DNA of 20,163 bases, taken from positions 1 to 20,163 of IMG/VR virus record IMGVR_UViG_3300004369_000884; one strand, given 5' to 3'. Below the pieces are notes generated by a model. That model was not told the origin of the DNA, searched no databases, and was given only the letters and a program-made list of their open reading frames with translations. Numbering within the stretch: position 1 is the stretch's first letter; each line of letters opens with the position of its first letter. The position numbers and the translations under genes are program-made. This document shows positions 7,244 through 13,630 of the stretch, piece by piece. This DNA comes from a virus.

Positions 7244-8219
7244 CAGTACCGACGGGTGCTCCCTCTTTCGAGCGCTCCTGAGTTTCAATGGTGGAGGCGT
7301 GGAAACCAAGAGCGACATCTTTGGACGTATCCAAATCGGAATATCCAGAATGCGCAAACTTCACGTGGTCCTGATACAAGAACGGAACGTAAACTGGAGC
7401 CAGCCACATATCGCTTTCCTGCGGCTCTAAAACCTCATACTTGTGCTCGCCGCCGTGTCCAAACTGCGTCAGGTACGTATAGCGCGGCGTTTCTCCAGTC
7501 ACCTGTGCGACGCCGTGGGTTCCAACATAGTTTGCCGGGAAAAGAATGATGTCTCCGGTTTTCGGCTTGATCGTCAAGTCGAGATAAGGGAAATGCATCT
7601 CCCCACCCTCGTAGTCATCGTTGAAGTAGGCCAGACCGTTGACGACCTGATACATGGCGATCTCTCTGCCGCTGTAGTACCTCTGACCATCAATGACGAA
7701 CGTATTCGTATCGTTATCGTTGTGTAGACCGAGGTTTGCACCCGGCATGTACTTCAGGCAATGACCGCGCATTCTCCACCAAATGCTATTAACAATGAGT
7801 GGGTACAGATCGCAGTATCTGACAAGAGCGTGATACAGGGATTCCTCTACATGCTCGAAGAACGAACGAACTTCGTGGGGCGTTCCGGGGTGAACCGGCT
7901 CTGGCATGCCCATGCCTCCAACGCGCATCGGAAGGGCGAGGAGATCCTTGATGTCGACAATTTTTCCGTCAAAGGTTTCCCCACGGATCATATTGCCTTC
8001 GTCATCTTTGATGATCTCTAGGCCACACGAGGGGACGTACGCCATCTCGTCAATGTACGGGAGTACAACACTTTGATCGATTTCGAAAGCATTATGGAAA
8101 TGAATGACCCCACCAACGTAACTGGTGTAAGACATCTTCCCGATTCTTGCGCAGTCAGCCTCGTCTAGGCTGTAAAAGGCATACTTGTCTCTTGTGGGCT
8201 CACCGTATCGTGCTGGCAT
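7230..8219 (-). CDS. 2OG-Fe(II) oxygenase, IWW subgroup (H)
   Basis: A 329-residue protein, the longest single-domain oxygenase here. The iron ligands are H166-x-D168 (GLHNDND), distal H235 (YVGTHGV) and R246 (ETPRYTY), which lies 11 residues after the His rather than the usual 10. The core includes LAYFNDDYEGGEMHFPYL and the subgroup signature NSIWWRMRGH. Relative to genes E and G it has an N-terminal extension of about 30 residues, an insertion at about residues 75-115 (Gly/Met/Pro-rich) and a C-terminal extension of about 65 residues. Starting at residue 29 (MSYTSYVGG) is possible but leaves no ribosome-binding spacer. It is the last gene of the minus-strand operon, 9 nt after the methyltransferase-like gene. 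This subgroup therefore occurs in both operons and on both strands. Confidence 0.85.
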   Translation of the reverse strand: MPARYGEPTRDKYAFYSLDEADCARIGKMSYTSYVGGVIHFHNAFEIDQSVVLPYIDEMAYVPSCGLEIIKDDEGNMIRGETFDGKIVDIKDLLALPMRVGGMGMPEPVHPGTPHEVRSFFEHVEESLYHALVRYCDLYPLIVNSIWWRMRGHCLKYMPGANLGLHNDNDTNTFVIDGQRYYSGREIAMYQVVNGLAYFNDDYEGGEMHFPYLDLTIKPKTGDIILFPANYVGTHGVAQVTGETPRYTYLTQFGHGGEHKYEVLEPQESDMWLAPVYVPFLYQDHVKFAHSGYSDLDTSKDVALGFHASTIETQERSKEGAPVGTVIPY

Positions 8220-8228
8220 GTTGCCAGA

Positions 8229-9002
8229 TTACCTCAATTTGTAGGCGAGAATGGTACCTATCTCGTCGTGTGCCAAGTGATAAACCTCAAAATCGTCTCG
8301 CTGGACAATTCTCCGATTAACCCTATGCATGCGCTCTTCGTGCGCTCGCATACCATCCTCGTACAAAGCCCCAAATTCGGCTAGGTCGTAGATCATCATG
8401 ATTCCGCCAACCCGGATTGAGTCGAGAAGGCCGTCAATGATATTGAGGTTTGGGGTAAGGAAGTCGTGAGTGTGGAGGCGAGCGGAGTCGAAATAGTTAA
8501 CGATCGTTCCTTGCTCGAAATCCTGAAGGTCGATCACGCTGTATGTGCATTCGGACTGGTTGGGGATCGTTCCGTTTTCGTCGAGGGTGTCCTCCATGAT
8601 CCGAGTCTCAAACGTGTTGATCCAATAGTAATCCTTGCTTGCCGCCTGCATATGGGAGGTATGCATGTGGATCGGGAACGAGCCGGAAATCAGGATTTTT
8701 TCCGGCGTCGCACTGTCTACTGGCTTCAAAATGCCATATAGTGACTTCACCGCGACGTAGTTGCGCCATGCGTACTCAAGCCACGTGTTGTCCTGCTCGC
8801 CGAGCCACGTCGAGTATTTCCAGAAATACCAGTCTCTACCCATTACGGCCTGTCGCATGTCGGCACCGGTCTCAAGGATCGCAGCATCAGCGAGGCGTGA
8901 ATAGTCGCGGACGATGCTGAGTTCGTCGTCCCAAGTAGTTCCGGTCTGATTCGTTGAAAGGCTCCGAGCAACAACGCCTTTATTGAAGATATTGCTAGAC
9001 AT
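8229..9002 (-). CDS. Methyltransferase-fold-like protein (first copy)
   Basis: A 257-residue protein starting at ATG 9002, with TGAGGT eight bases upstream; its start overlaps the preceding gene by 8 nt. Residues 100-257 show a Rossmann-like alternation: strand KILISGSFP, strand TYSVIDLQ, then NIIDGLLDSIRVGGIMMIYD at about 186-205, and a final hairpin DDFEVYHLAHDEIGTILAYKLR. The last two elements resemble strands 5-7 of class I SAM-dependent methyltransferases, but the usual Gly-rich SAM loop is not clear. The protein at 16267 has the same arrangement, including DDIFVYHIPVSLGITVLTKR at its end, so the two are distant paralogs. The N-terminal 100 residues are Trp/Tyr-rich and helical. Methyl transfer or SAM binding is a working guess, not shown. 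Confidence 0.5.
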   Translation of the reverse strand: MSSNIFNKGVVARSLSTNQTGTTWDDELSIVRDYSRLADAAILETGADMRQAVMGRDWYFWKYSTWLGEQDNTWLEYAWRNYVAVKSLYGILKPVDSATPEKILISGSFPIHMHTSHMQAASKDYYWINTFETRIMEDTLDENGTIPNQSECTYSVIDLQDFEQGTIVNYFDSARLHTHDFLTPNLNIIDGLLDSIRVGGIMMIYDLAEFGALYEDGMRAHEERMHRVNRRIVQRDDFEVYHLAHDEIGTILAYKLR

Positions 9003-9330
9003 TGTTTGCAACCTCAAATGACGAAATATGACGACGTCGCCAGAATCTGCGGCAGAGCAAAATCATCCAACTTTTTTGCTTCCTCCCAAAGGAGAACCCG
9101 GAGTCAAACGAGCGATCCTTGCCGTTGATATTGACGTACGACTCCATTTGGTGCGGTTCGAACATCCATCCGCAACGAGCAACCAAGTCGTCGATCGTAT
9201 ACGTTTCCATATCTGCCTCGGTAAGGCCGAGAATGTAAAAGCATGAAAGAAGGTGGGTGTTCACCCAGTCGAGTTCGGCTTGTGAACTGTACACCTTCCC
9301 GGAGGTTTGGCTCGTCGATCGAATTGCCAT
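8995..9330 (-). CDS. Hypothetical protein, 111 aa
   Basis: I do not recognise this protein. Residues 1-70 are mixed helix with LDWVNTHLLSCFYILGLTEADMETY and an MFEPHQMESYV segment. The last 35 residues switch to a strongly basic, Trp-rich stretch (GRKQKSWMILLCRRFWRRR), which could bind nucleic acid or membrane. It sits in a chain of overlapping minus-strand genes: its ATG shares one base with the upstream stop (TGATG), and its stop overlaps the next start by 8 nt. This tight coupling supports a real gene. The compositional change near the C-terminus could also reflect a frame change; that cannot be settled here. Confidence 0.6.
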   Translation of the reverse strand: MAIRSTSQTSGKVYSSQAELDWVNTHLLSCFYILGLTEADMETYTIDDLVARCGWMFEPHQMESYVNINGKDRSFDSGFSFGRKQKSWMILLCRRFWRRRHISSFEVANNV

Positions 9331-9560
9331 CAGATGTCTTCTTTGATTTTCTCGCAGAGAATGACGGCACCTTCCTCGGTGAACTCAAGAGCACCCACCG
9401 TGGGGTTGAACGCAATTGTCTGTTCCATGCGATCGTCGAGAGGGGATGACTCATTGGGGTTTTCTTCTGGAAGAGCCTTTCCTGACGCTGCGGCAACCTC
9501 GCGTGGGTGTCGGTCATCTCCATTGATGACGGCGAGCAAATGAGGTGACGAGAACTTCAT
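9330..9560 (-). CDS. Hypothetical acidic protein, 76 aa
   Basis: A small acidic protein of unknown function. It starts with an ATGA overlap on the upstream gene and ends sharing one base with the next start. The opening (MKFSSPHLLAVINGDD) suggests a beta strand. A Pro/Glu/Ser-rich middle (ALPEENPNESSPLDD) looks flexible, and the C-terminal part (FTEEGAVILCEKIKEDI) looks helical. No known motif, signal peptide or membrane segment is visible. Confidence 0.6.
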   Translation of the reverse strand: MKFSSPHLLAVINGDDRHPREVAAASGKALPEENPNESSPLDDRMEQTIAFNPTVGALEFTEEGAVILCEKIKEDI

Positions 9561-9769
9561 GACGTGAGTGCTTCGAATGCCGACAACTGCCGTTTGAGGG
9601 ACACGTAGTTGTAGTAGTTCGGGTCGCCTTCCGGAACAGGGATCTCCATGGCTGATGTTGCGCTCTGAGTGTCAACCTCAAGAAATGTGCAAAGAACAAA
9701 GATCGAGTACTCAAGGAAATCCTGTGCCTCTGATTTTGCCTGCGCGATGATTGCTGGCGAAAGTGCCAT
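9557..9769 (-). CDS. Hypothetical small protein, 70 aa
   Basis: I do not recognise this protein. It has a strong ribosome-binding site (AAGGAG) before its ATG, 12 nt after the upstream gene. It begins with a helical segment (AIIAQAKSEAQDFLEYSIFVLCTFLEV) and continues with a Pro/Tyr/Asn-rich stretch (EGDPNYYNYVSLKRQLSAF). The hydrophobic run at about residues 21-30 is too short for a clear membrane segment. Its stop overlaps the next start (ATGA), indicating translational coupling. Confidence 0.6.
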   Translation of the reverse strand: MALSPAIIAQAKSEAQDFLEYSIFVLCTFLEVDTQSATSAMEIPVPEGDPNYYNYVSLKRQLSAFEALTS

Positions 9770-9781
9770 GATTGCTCCTTA

Positions 9782-9994
9782 TCAGAGGCTTGCCATGTAA
9801 GCCTTAGCGGCGTTAAGCCTACCAAGAGCACCGACCACTTCAGCGTCACTCGGATCGTCTGAAGTGAAATCATCGGTCAAGGACTCCGGCTCAATACCGC
9901 GTCCAAGGCAGGCAATGAGTAAATCTTCCTCAAGTGCGCCGAGAGCATCCTCAACTGCTTCCAGTTTTTCGGCATCGGAAATCGTATAAACCAT
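9782..9994 (-). CDS. Hypothetical acidic small protein, paralog of upstream gene
   Basis: A 70-residue, strongly acidic helical protein. The N-terminal half (ISDAEKLEAVEDALGALEEDL) looks like an amphipathic helix. The second half has the pattern LI..L..G..P.......DP followed by L.RL..A.AY...L. The 77-residue protein encoded just upstream on the same strand shares this pattern, so the two appear to be tandem duplicates. An AAGGGG ribosome-binding site lies ten bases before the ATG. The function is unknown; a DNA mimic, adaptor or regulator is possible but has no direct support. Confidence 0.6.
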   Translation of the reverse strand: MVYTISDAEKLEAVEDALGALEEDLLIACLGRGIEPESLTDDFTSDDPSDAEVVGALGRLNAAKAYMASL

Positions 9995-9999
9995 GAGAA

Positions 10000-10233
10000 T
10001 CAGACCCCTTCCAGCGCGCTCTTCAAGCGGTTATAGGCGGCAACCCGCTCGGCTAGACGGATGTCGAGAACACCCTCGCAGTCTTCTGCTGCTGGGTGTG
10101 TGGCGGGATCAACTTCATCGGGGTTAACGCCCGCGTGCAAGGCAGCAACCACGATCAATTTTTCCTGTTCTTTTAGGACATTTGACAGATGCTGACGTCG
10201 TGCTTCACTGCTAATTCTGTTCAGCGCTACCAT
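10000..10233 (-). CDS. Hypothetical small helical protein, first gene of minus operon
   Basis: A 77-residue helical protein, basic at the N-terminus (ALNRISSEARRQHLSNVLKEQEKL) and acidic later. The ATG at 10233 is preferred over the ATG at 10272. A clear TGGAG ribosome-binding site precedes it by eight bases, and the promoter at 10271-10279 would start transcription inside the longer frame. It shares EKLI..A...G..PDEVDP and RLAERVAAYNRL patterns with the next gene, suggesting tandem duplication. It is the promoter-proximal gene of a seven-gene minus-strand operon ending in the 329-residue oxygenase. The function is unknown. Confidence 0.6.
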   Translation of the reverse strand: MVALNRISSEARRQHLSNVLKEQEKLIVVAALHAGVNPDEVDPATHPAAEDCEGVLDIRLAERVAAYNRLKSALEGV

Positions 10234-10263
10234 ACTTTTTCTCCAGAGGACGAGGTGATAACC

Positions 10264-10279
10264 AGTAATCATTGTAGCA
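10264..10279 (-). promoter_or_regulatory. Extended -10 promoter for minus-strand operon
   Basis: On the minus strand TGCTACAAT (10279 to 10271) is an extended -10 with a near-consensus TACAAT hexamer. Transcription would start near 10264, giving a leader of about 30 nt that carries the TGGAG ribosome-binding site of the gene at 10233. No -35 match is evident. It is divergent from the promoter at 10301. Confidence 0.5.
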
Positions 10280-10300
10280 CGTATGCATACCGGGCAGTCG

Positions 10301-10315
10301 TGGTATTATTCGACC
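10301..10315 (+). promoter_or_regulatory. Extended -10 promoter, probable leaderless start
   Basis: TGGTATTAT at 10301-10309 is an extended -10 (TGn-TATTAT). The ATG at 10316 is the seventh base after it, so the mRNA should begin at the start codon. The box lies only about 22 bp from the divergent minus-strand promoter, so the two may compete or be co-regulated. Confidence 0.5.
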
Positions 10316-10960
10316 ATGCTCAAAATTGCTCCTCCTTCCCAAGATTTAATTGACATTTTGAAGTCTGAACACCACATGGGTCCCACGGCAGATGGTGGGA
10401 GCATCTACGACCTACATCTGTCCCCCGTTGATGGATCTGGGAGCAACATGCTCGCTGACCGCCACGGGAAGGTGACGATGATCGTCAACGTCACCGGGGA
10501 GTGTGGGAACTCGATGCAGTACCCAATGTTGCAGGTCCTTGAATACGACTACGCCGATTATGGCTTCAAAATTCTCTGCATCCCGACAAATGATTATTGC
10601 GAATACGCATACGGGGACTTTAAGAACAACTCAACCAGCACGGCGGAACAGGCATATGACTATGCTTACTACAACTACCGCGTGAGAATGGATTTCTCGG
10701 AACTTGCTGTTTCGAGGTACGAACACGAGGGTGAAGAACCAAAAACACCACATCCTCTTTACGAGCGGCTTGGCGTGCAGGGTAGTCCGATTCGGGGAAA
10801 TTTCGAAAAGTGGGTGGTCTCCAAGGACGGAACCAACCGAGCCAGATTTACCAACGGGTCACTTCTCCCGGCAAACCTTGAAACCGGATACGACTATTAC
10901 AGCCCACAAGAGGCGTTGCGTCGTATCCGTGCGGCGATCGAGTACTACCTGTCGGAGTAA
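10316..10960 (+). CDS. Glutathione-peroxidase-like protein
   Basis: A 214-residue thioredoxin-fold protein. Residues 29-100 follow the glutathione peroxidase pattern: IYDLHLSPVDG, then GKVTMIVNVTGECGNSMQYPML with C63 in the active-site position, then GFKILCIPTNDYC. Near 161-170, GNFEKWVVSKDG aligns with the family's WNFEKFLVDKDG, keeping the Asn but losing the active-site Trp. The usual FGGQ glutamine motif is not recognisable. C95 is a second Cys that could act in resolution. The expected role is thiol-dependent peroxide reduction, which would protect the nearby iron and flavin oxygenases or the host cell. A region of about 45 residues (105-150, Tyr-rich) replaces the family's normal middle loop. 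The start is ATG 10316, placed by the adjacent -10 box rather than the in-frame ATG at 10283. With two altered catalytic positions, the activity is uncertain. Confidence 0.72.
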   Translation: MLKIAPPSQDLIDILKSEHHMGPTADGGSIYDLHLSPVDGSGSNMLADRHGKVTMIVNVTGECGNSMQYPMLQVLEYDYADYGFKILCIPTNDYCEYAYGDFKNNSTSTAEQAYDYAYYNYRVRMDFSELAVSRYEHEGEEPKTPHPLYERLGVQGSPIRGNFEKWVVSKDGTNRARFTNGSLLPANLETGYDYYSPQEALRRIRAAIEYYLSE

Positions 10961-10962
10961 AA

Positions 10963-11913
10963 ATGAATTGGTCCCCGAGGACAGGGGTGTCGACTAAAAA
11001 CCTTAGCGTGCATGTAGACGACCTCGTAAGTGACTATAAGGCTACGGGCCTGATAAGCCTCAAAAGTCTTTACGCCGATCACGACGCGGTCGCAGAACTC
11101 TGCACCTTGCTGTCACCACACCTCAAATGGCACCATTACGTTGATGACACAACCTTTATGGCGTGGCCATACAAACAAGACCATGACGGCAGGATTGGCG
11201 TGGTGTCAGATCAAGGGAGAAATGAACCCGATGTCACCCTGATCGAATGGCACATCGAAGGTGTTTCGATGCAATACCCACAATGGGGTGGGGCTTGGAA
11301 CATGTACAACTTCAAAGCGCCCCCCAACTCTGGCTCGACAGGCTTCGTTGACATGGCTGGCCTATACAACGATCTCTCTGTGGACGAACGCAAGTTTCTT
11401 GATTCAGCGGAGATTATCCATTTCTGTAACTGGACGATCCCCCCCACGGAGGAGCAGTTCGGTAAATTCATGGATTCGGTTTCGCAAGGTAAGCGAATAA
11501 TTTACAGCAAAGACGGCGACGAATACGTTGCCTCCTTTTCCCGACCCGCAGTTGAGCGTCATCCGACGTTCGGCATGTCGACACTACGGACTTGCCCATG
11601 TCACAATTCCTTCGGGCTGCAAGAGCATTTACTTCTTGTTGGGGGGCGGATTCCCAGCGATGGCGAAAGAGACTTTTTTGCCAAGACGATGGACAAGATC
11701 CGTTGGGAAATATCGGAAAACGAAGAACGCCAGCATTGGTATTTCTGGGATGAAGGCGATCTCCTGATCGTCGACCTGTTTCGATTGGCTCACGGAGTGC
11801 GCGCCGGGTACGAAAAGGGCCAACGAAACTTTCAGGGATATTGGCTGTTTGAGCCGGGAGTTCCAGAAGAGCCGTCTCCTAGACTCTTGTCCCTTCCGGA
11901 TGATATAGGATGA
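10963..11913 (+). CDS. TauD/TfdA-like oxygenase with HxE iron motif
   Basis: A 316-residue protein starting 2 nt after the peroxidase-like gene, with CGGAG seven bases before the ATG. The proposed iron ligands are H97-x-E99 (EWHIEGVSMQYP) and H277 (RLAHGVRAGY), with R288 (GQRNFQGYW) for 2-oxoglutarate. The HxE form replaces the more usual HxD and is established in clavaminate synthase and the VioC/AsnO amino-acid hydroxylases, which belong to the same superfamily. The stretch EGDLLIVDLFRLAHGVRAGY matches the distal-His strand of TauD/TfdA proteins (GD....D...-.HG). It may therefore hydroxylate a free or carrier-bound amino acid, which is inference. The middle region (about 150-230) has several Cys (CPCHNSF) not typical of the family. 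Confidence 0.72.
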   Translation: MNWSPRTGVSTKNLSVHVDDLVSDYKATGLISLKSLYADHDAVAELCTLLSPHLKWHHYVDDTTFMAWPYKQDHDGRIGVVSDQGRNEPDVTLIEWHIEGVSMQYPQWGGAWNMYNFKAPPNSGSTGFVDMAGLYNDLSVDERKFLDSAEIIHFCNWTIPPTEEQFGKFMDSVSQGKRIIYSKDGDEYVASFSRPAVERHPTFGMSTLRTCPCHNSFGLQEHLLLVGGRIPSDGERDFFAKTMDKIRWEISENEERQHWYFWDEGDLLIVDLFRLAHGVRAGYEKGQRNFQGYWLFEPGVPEEPSPRLLSLPDDIG

Positions 11914-11917
11914 CCTC
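11906..11917 (+). promoter_or_regulatory. Possible -10 box, leaderless spacing
   Basis: TAGGAT at 11906-11911 (within TGATATAGGAT) ends 6 bases before the ATG at 11918, the same spacing as the boxes before 10316 and 16994. No good -35 is seen. It overlaps the upstream gene's end, so readthrough from upstream is equally possible. Confidence 0.3.
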
Positions 11918-12076
11918 ATGACGACGCCGCCCTTTAACCCCAACGACGTGATTGCCGACCTATCGGAGCAAGTCAAGCAGTTGTCTCTCAACAATACGAT
12001 CTTGCGCGCAATGCTGAAGGCTTCCAACGAAGCAATCGACGCCCTGCAAAAGGTCGAGACCGAGGACGATGTGTAA
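11918..12076 (+). CDS. Small coiled-coil-like protein, 52 aa
   Basis: The frame runs from ATG 11918 to TAA 12076 and encodes 52 residues. After a short MTTPPFNPND start it is one predicted helix (VIADLSEQVKQLSLNNTILR..., then ASNEAIDALQKVE) with a heptad-like Leu/Ile spacing, ending in an acidic tail. Its stop shares one base with the next start (TAATG), supporting a translated gene. Small coiled-coil proteins of this type are common phage adaptors. The function is not known. Confidence 0.6.
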   Translation: MTTPPFNPNDVIADLSEQVKQLSLNNTILRAMLKASNEAIDALQKVETEDDV

Positions 12077-12498
12077 TGGAACGTGTTATCTACGTTCCAT
12101 CTGAAGAAGATCTGACAGAAGCGAACAATCTTGCGTTAAATACAGGATTACCGATACAGGTTGGCGATTCCGAACTCACTTCTGATTTATCGTTTAACAG
12201 GGACGAAACACAAATTCTTGAAATTCCGACTGTTCAGGAGTTGATTGTTTCTCGAAACTTCTTCCGTCTTGGCCAGATCCTCCGTGTGGAATACGTCGAC
12301 GAGTACGACAGTGTTGCCAATGTGAAGATGCGCCTAACTCACGAGAGTGGCGTATCGGAAGAGTTCAAAGGCGATGGTTATTTCGAGGATTCCAGCGTCG
12401 TATTCAAAGTTCGACCTAAATCTATCGGCAAGTATGCTGGAGATATTTTTGATAATGATGGGGTTATCGGCACTTTCTCCTGTGAGGTAAGGGCATGA
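12076..12498 (+). CDS. Hypothetical beta-rich protein, 140 aa
   Basis: I do not recognise this protein. It begins MERVIYVPSEEDLTEAN and then alternates short strands and loops: ILEIPTVQELIVSRNFF, LRVEYVDEYDSVANVKMRLT and SSVVFKVRPKSIGKY, ending GVIGTFSCEVRA. The pattern suggests a small all-beta, perhaps immunoglobulin-like domain, and the protein is acidic overall. It overlaps the preceding gene by 1 nt and the following oxygenase by 4 nt (ATGA), so it is translationally coupled to that enzyme and may act with it. No signal peptide or membrane segment is visible. Confidence 0.6.
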   Translation: MERVIYVPSEEDLTEANNLALNTGLPIQVGDSELTSDLSFNRDETQILEIPTVQELIVSRNFFRLGQILRVEYVDEYDSVANVKMRLTHESGVSEEFKGDGYFEDSSVVFKVRPKSIGKYAGDIFDNDGVIGTFSCEVRA

Positions 12499-13058
12499 TT
12501 GATGCCTTCATCAAGGTCTCAAAGGTCGAGTGCGACTTTGCGTCTCTCGTTACGCTGGCTGAGCAATGGTCTCAAATTCCCGGATTTCCATCACGTTGGA
12601 GGCAGGGAACTGTCGGTGACGGGGAAATAATTGCCGGTCGCTCAAATCAGATCTTCGACATTCAGGCCGTTCTGGAAAACGAAGACTACAGAACTCACCC
12701 CATGGTCTCGGCTTTCAGGGATATCCACAAAGTTATCGATCCAATTATCACCGCATACAAGGAGGAATTTTCGATTCCTCTTCGTTTTGACAACGGGTGG
12801 GCGTTGAACCGCTACCAAGAGAGTCAGCAGTATGTGAACCATTACGACTGGTCTCCCGGTGAAGACAGGACGGTAAGTATCGTCGTGATGGCCAACACTT
12901 GCGAGTCTGGGGGAGAACTCGTTTTCACTGAAGCAAACGTGTCCATTCCCGCCGAAGAGGGAAATGTCGTTGTCTTTCCTTCTTCGTTTCCTTACAGGCA
13001 TGCATCTATGCCGGTCAAGTCGGGTGTTAAGTATTCGCTAGTGTCGTGGCTGGGTTAA
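12495..13058 (+). CDS. 2OG-Fe(II) oxygenase, prolyl-4-hydroxylase-like, Lys type
   Basis: A compact 187-residue oxygenase. The iron ligands are H116-x-D118 (VNHYDWS) and H169 (PYRHASMPV), with K179 (SGVKYS) ten residues on as the 2-oxoglutarate anchor. The core has SIVVMANTCESGGELVF in place of the usual YLN..-EGGE strand. It is closest in this window to oxygenase B, with a shared distal motif HAS.PV.SGVKYS.V. It starts with an ATGA overlap and is followed 2 nt later by a related degenerate protein and then by the halogenase. Phage and bacterial gene clusters often place such oxygenases next to flavin halogenases, so joint action on one substrate is plausible. It is a minimal version of the fold, lacking N- and C-terminal extensions. 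Confidence 0.85.
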   Translation: MIDAFIKVSKVECDFASLVTLAEQWSQIPGFPSRWRQGTVGDGEIIAGRSNQIFDIQAVLENEDYRTHPMVSAFRDIHKVIDPIITAYKEEFSIPLRFDNGWALNRYQESQQYVNHYDWSPGEDRTVSIVVMANTCESGGELVFTEANVSIPAEEGNVVVFPSSFPYRHASMPVKSGVKYSLVSWLG

Positions 13059-13060
13059 TC

Positions 13061-13624
13061 ATGTTTCCACAAATTTACAAAACGTACATTTCCCATTACT
13101 CGAATGCTGTTGTGGTTCATGATGAGATGGAGAAAATCATCACCCGAGGTACAAAAAGCGATTGGTCGTTCATCAGTTTTTTGACTGTTATTGACGAAAA
13201 CGACACAACTGCGTCATCCGAGATGGCATCACTTTTTCCGTTGAGCACAAACGTGGATGACTCGCTACTTGATTATCTCAGAGAGCATGTGACATCGATC
13301 GAGGCCGCCGCGAATGAGTCTGTTTATGATTATGCGCTAACTCACGACTTGAATAATTACAACGGCGGGCTATATGACCTACTGCGGGTTTCCTCCAAGA
13401 CTCCTAACAAGCAGTCGGTTGTTCTTGGCGACAATCTGCAAGAAGGATTATTTACCGAACTTGTTTCCTTGTCGGACAGCGAAGCAAAGGCAGTGTTTCC
13501 ATTCGTCGATCAGACCGTGACGATGAATAAAGGTGACGCTTTGTACTTCCCCGGGGGATTTCCCTTTTCTCACAGAATCAAAACAAGCGGGAGCAACCTC
13601 TTCTTGAAGAGAATGCTGCGGTGA
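13061..13624 (+). CDS. Degenerate 2OG-oxygenase-like protein
   Basis: A 187-residue protein, the same length as its upstream neighbour. The C-terminal 50 residues keep the family frame: a strand FPFVDQTVTMNKGDALYFPGGFPFSHRIK, with H171 at the distal iron position, then SGSNLFLKRML. The first metal motif is missing: where H-x-D is expected after YDLLRV there is only SSKTPNKQS. The Lys/Arg that should follow the distal His is also replaced (N179 at the aligned place), and the loop is two residues short. Iron and 2-oxoglutarate binding are therefore doubtful. It may be a non-catalytic partner of the oxygenase at 12495 or a strongly diverged enzyme. The frame is intact, so this is not a simple pseudogene. 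ATG 13061 is chosen because the earlier frame opening lies inside the upstream gene. Confidence 0.6.
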   Translation: MFPQIYKTYISHYSNAVVVHDEMEKIITRGTKSDWSFISFLTVIDENDTTASSEMASLFPLSTNVDDSLLDYLREHVTSIEAAANESVYDYALTHDLNNYNGGLYDLLRVSSKTPNKQSVVLGDNLQEGLFTELVSLSDSEAKAVFPFVDQTVTMNKGDALYFPGGFPFSHRIKTSGSNLFLKRMLR

Positions 13625-13630
13625 TGACTG

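Noticed and set aside
8466-9246. Plus-strand open frames within the minus-strand operon
   Set aside because: They lie opposite genes with consistent overlaps, ribosome-binding sites and a promoter; the plus frames show none of these and no recognisable motif.
10283-10315. Upstream in-frame ATG at 10283 as start of the peroxidase-like gene
   Set aside because: The extended -10 box at 10301-10309 lies downstream of it, and it lacks a ribosome-binding site; ATG 10316 fits the leaderless spacing seen elsewhere.
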